The notes under the pieces: generated by a model | The model's input: only the letters and a program-made list of their open reading frames with translations | The model's database searches: none | What the model was told of the DNA's origin: nothing | Program-made: the position numbers and the translations under genes | In this document: in pieces, positions 4,526 to 5,587 of the stretch | Layout of the letters: each line of letters begins with the position of its first letter | Numbering within the stretch: position 1 is the stretch's first letter | From: Nitrosomonas sp. | Lineage (GTDB): Bacteria; Pseudomonadota; Gammaproteobacteria; Burkholderiales; Nitrosomonadaceae | Length of the DNA stretch: 5,587 bases | Reading direction: 5' to 3' | Assembly (NCBI GenBank): GCA_003514765.1 | Contig: DOOY01000052.1 | Location: 1 to 5,587, forward strand

Positions 4526-5118
4526 CAGCGAAATCAATGAATCTGATCGCGCGTAGAAAATTGCAAGCAAGTATCAGGGGGAAGTATCGAGATGCGAGTT
4601 GGATAGACGAAAGAAAGATATTGGACGGTTTTGTTGCTGCTACAGGTTGTGAGCGAAAATATGCCATTCAGCTGTTGAACAGTGACGCAAGCCTGTTCCA
4701 CCCAAGAATCGTTCGGCATCGCAGCGATATGATGAACAAGTACGGCAAGCTTTAATTTCTGTTTGGATTGTAGCCAATCAGATTTGTTCCAGGTATCTCG
4801 TGCCATTTCTGCCACAGTTGGTGACGGCAATGGAGCGTCATGGCCATCTACGAGTACCCGCTGGACGTTCGAGCACGCTTACTCAGCATCAGCGTGGCAA
4901 CAGTGGATCGCTTGCTGAAGCCAGAGCGAGAAATAGTCAAGCAGAGCATTAGCACCACATGTTGCGGCAATCTATTGAAGCATCAAATTCAAGTGAGGAC
5001 ATTTGCCGATTGGAACGACGTAACGCTTGGTTTTCTGGAGGCTGATTTGGTCGCTCACTGTGGCGGTGCTTTCTTACATAAGCTAGTTTTGGTCGATATA
5101 TACCGCTTGCACATGTAA
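4522..5118 (+). pseudogene. Integrase-type (rve/DDE) transposase, frameshifted and truncated
   Basis: Three consecutive frames rebuild the first part, about 200 residues, of an integrase-catalytic-domain transposase. Frame one (4522 to about 4683) has a helix-turn-helix-like start with ILDGFVAATGCERKYAIQLL. Frame two (about 4686-4850) reads YDEQVRQALISVWIVANQ, then LVPFLPQLVTAMERHGHL. Frame three (about 4852-5118) reads YPLDVRARLLSISVATVDRL and IQVRTFADWNDVTLGFLEAD, then LVAHCGGAFLHKLVLVDI. The first change is equivalent to losing one base near 4683-4690, the second to gaining one near 4848-4852, so they compensate. EADLVAHCGG contains the presumed first catalytic Asp; related proteins have a few more residues after HCGG. 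The remaining DDE domain is gone. ACC GCT TGC ACA TGT just before 5118 may be a decayed continuation in another frame. Similar proteins are in poorly classified IS groups, so no IS name is given. Confidence 0.82.
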
Positions 5119-5173
5119 TTTTGGTTTTTATGTTTCTCAACCATATGTATTTATTATGTAATATAGAATGTGA

Positions 5174-5241
5174 GTGCCAAAATTTGACGAATAAAAAATA
5201 TAGCTACTGGATGGTTGGAATGTATGCCACTACTTTGGCAC
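5174..5241. repeat. 8-bp inverted repeat GTGCCAAA / TTTGGCAC
   Basis: GTGCCAAA (5174-5181) and TTTGGCAC (5234-5241) are exact complements. The right copy lies in the loop of the longer inverted repeat at 5216-5276, so the two structures would compete. It is short and could be fortuitous. Confidence 0.3.
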
Positions 5242-5276
5242 TTTGATACCGTTTAGGGTAGTGGGCGTCCATTCCA
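5216..5276. repeat. Imperfect 18/19-bp inverted repeat
   Basis: The left arm (5216-5233, TGGAATGTATGCCACTAC) and the reverse complement of the right arm (5258-5276, TGGAATGGACGCCCACTAC) agree at 16 of 19 aligned positions with one gap; the loop is 24 nt. It lies 77 bp beyond the stop codon of the minus-strand gene at 5353 and about 100 bp after the transposase remnant. It looks like abutted mobile-element ends or the 3' stem of the minus-strand gene; there is no immediate T tract. Confidence 0.5.
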
Positions 5277-5352
5277 TTACTTTTACACCGCTATTTACAC
5301 GATGAATTCAAAAGGTTAATTTGTGCAAAAAAACTTGACCATTACAGTACGC

Positions 5353-5587
5353 TTATGCCACTTTCTTGTTTGCCGTTTGTCGCTCGCGGCTCATGCAGCG
5401 GTAAGAGCTTAAAGGATCGGCACCGATGGTTCCTACTAGGCTATCGAGGTAGTCTTTGCTGCTGACATAAGTTAGTTTTGCAGTGGCTTCGGTTAAACGA
5501 CTACTGATATCCAGCCTTTCAGCTTCGTCCTCATGCCCATGCAGGAGAGAGAAAGCCCGGAGGTGCTTTACATGTTTTTCCCACAAT
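5353..5587 (-). CDS. C-terminal part of an unrecognised protein, running off the right edge
   Basis: The minus-strand frame is open from the window edge to TAA at 5355-5353, giving at least 77 residues. The sequence is charged and probably helical: HLRAFSLLHGHEDEAERLDI, then SSRLTEATAKLTYVSSKDYL, then DSLVGTIGADPLSSYRCMSR, ending RQTANKKVA. No membrane segment, cysteine cluster or familiar catalytic motif is visible and I do not recognise the family. Codon use looks natural and the amino-acid make-up is protein-like, so this is probably a real gene 3' end. The TTG at 5586-5584 is more likely an internal Leu codon than the start. It converges on the insertion-sequence remnant, so it could belong to mobile DNA or be ordinary chromosome beyond it. 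Confidence 0.5.
   Translation of the reverse strand, partial: LWEKHVKHLRAFSLLHGHEDEAERLDISSRLTEATAKLTYVSSKDYLDSLVGTIGADPLSSYRCMSRERQTANKKVA

Larger units (their letters stand above)
4253..5118. mobile_element. Compound insertion-sequence remnant (IS110 piece plus integrase-type IS piece)
   Basis: Two unrelated transposase remnants lie back to back: a C-terminal IS110-family fragment (minus strand) and the N-terminal and early catalytic part of an rve/DDE integrase-type transposase (plus strand). The junction is near 4451. No matching terminal inverted repeats or target-site duplications could be found by eye around the whole block, and the right end of the second element appears lost. This is decayed DNA, not an intact element. 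Confidence 0.7.

Noticed and set aside
4534..4830. Minus-strand 98-codon frame opposite the integrase-type transposase
   Set aside because: It is a shadow of the plus-strand remnant, which has the recognisable protein content.
4949..5140. Minus-strand 63-codon frame opposite the end of the transposase remnant
   Set aside because: It is antisense to the family-like RTFADW/LVAHCGG coding segment.

Overview
The window reads as a piece of a flagellated Gram-negative proteobacterial chromosome. The FlgM/FlgN pair behind a sigma-28-type promoter, the EpsC-like serine acetyltransferase and the AT-leaning composition would suit a betaproteobacterium of the Nitrosomonas kind. That assignment is an inference from gene style only, since no rRNA or other marker is present.

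Layout. (1) 1-79: possibly the first 26 codons of a gene leaving the window on the minus strand (weak). (2) 113-1153: a serine O-acetyltransferase gene on the plus strand, preceded by a perfect 10-bp inverted repeat that brackets a TATAAT box and followed by a weak terminator-like hairpin. (3) 1154-1487: a gene-free convergent spacer with an AAGCT pentamer tandem repeat and several small dyads. (4) 2977-1488, minus strand: a two-gene operon with a 4-bp overlap, a LemA-family membrane protein followed by a GIDE-domain membrane protein that also carries a canonical EF-hand loop. (5) 2978-3280: a divergent spacer with a 12-bp perfect inverted repeat. (6) 3281-4106: flgM and flgN, overlapping by one base, behind a near-consensus sigma-28 promoter. 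That promoter shows that flgM starts at TTG 3343 and not at the upstream GTG. (7) 4190-5118: an insertion-sequence graveyard holding a fragment of an IS110-family transposase (minus strand) and, abutting it, the front part of an integrase-type (rve/DDE) transposase with two frame changes and a truncation. Its start codon lies in a 10-bp RNA stem. (8) 5119-5352: a spacer with an imperfect 18/19-bp inverted repeat resembling mobile-element ends. (9) 5353-5587: the C-terminal end of an unrecognised protein on the minus strand.

How the parts work together. flgM (anti-sigma-28) and flgN (export chaperone) form a self-contained flagellar checkpoint cassette, separated here from other flagellar genes. 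lemA and the GIDE gene look like one translationally coupled membrane module; such pairs are known but their biochemistry is poorly defined. The acetyltransferase makes O-acetylserine for cysteine synthesis and is unrelated to its neighbours. The right third is decaying mobile DNA. No CRISPR array, tRNA or rRNA was seen. The most interesting points are the LemA/GIDE/EF-hand module, the promoter-defined flgM start, the start-codon-sequestering hairpin of the dead transposase, and a series of perfect inverted repeats with similar 19-23 nt spacers in different parts of the window.
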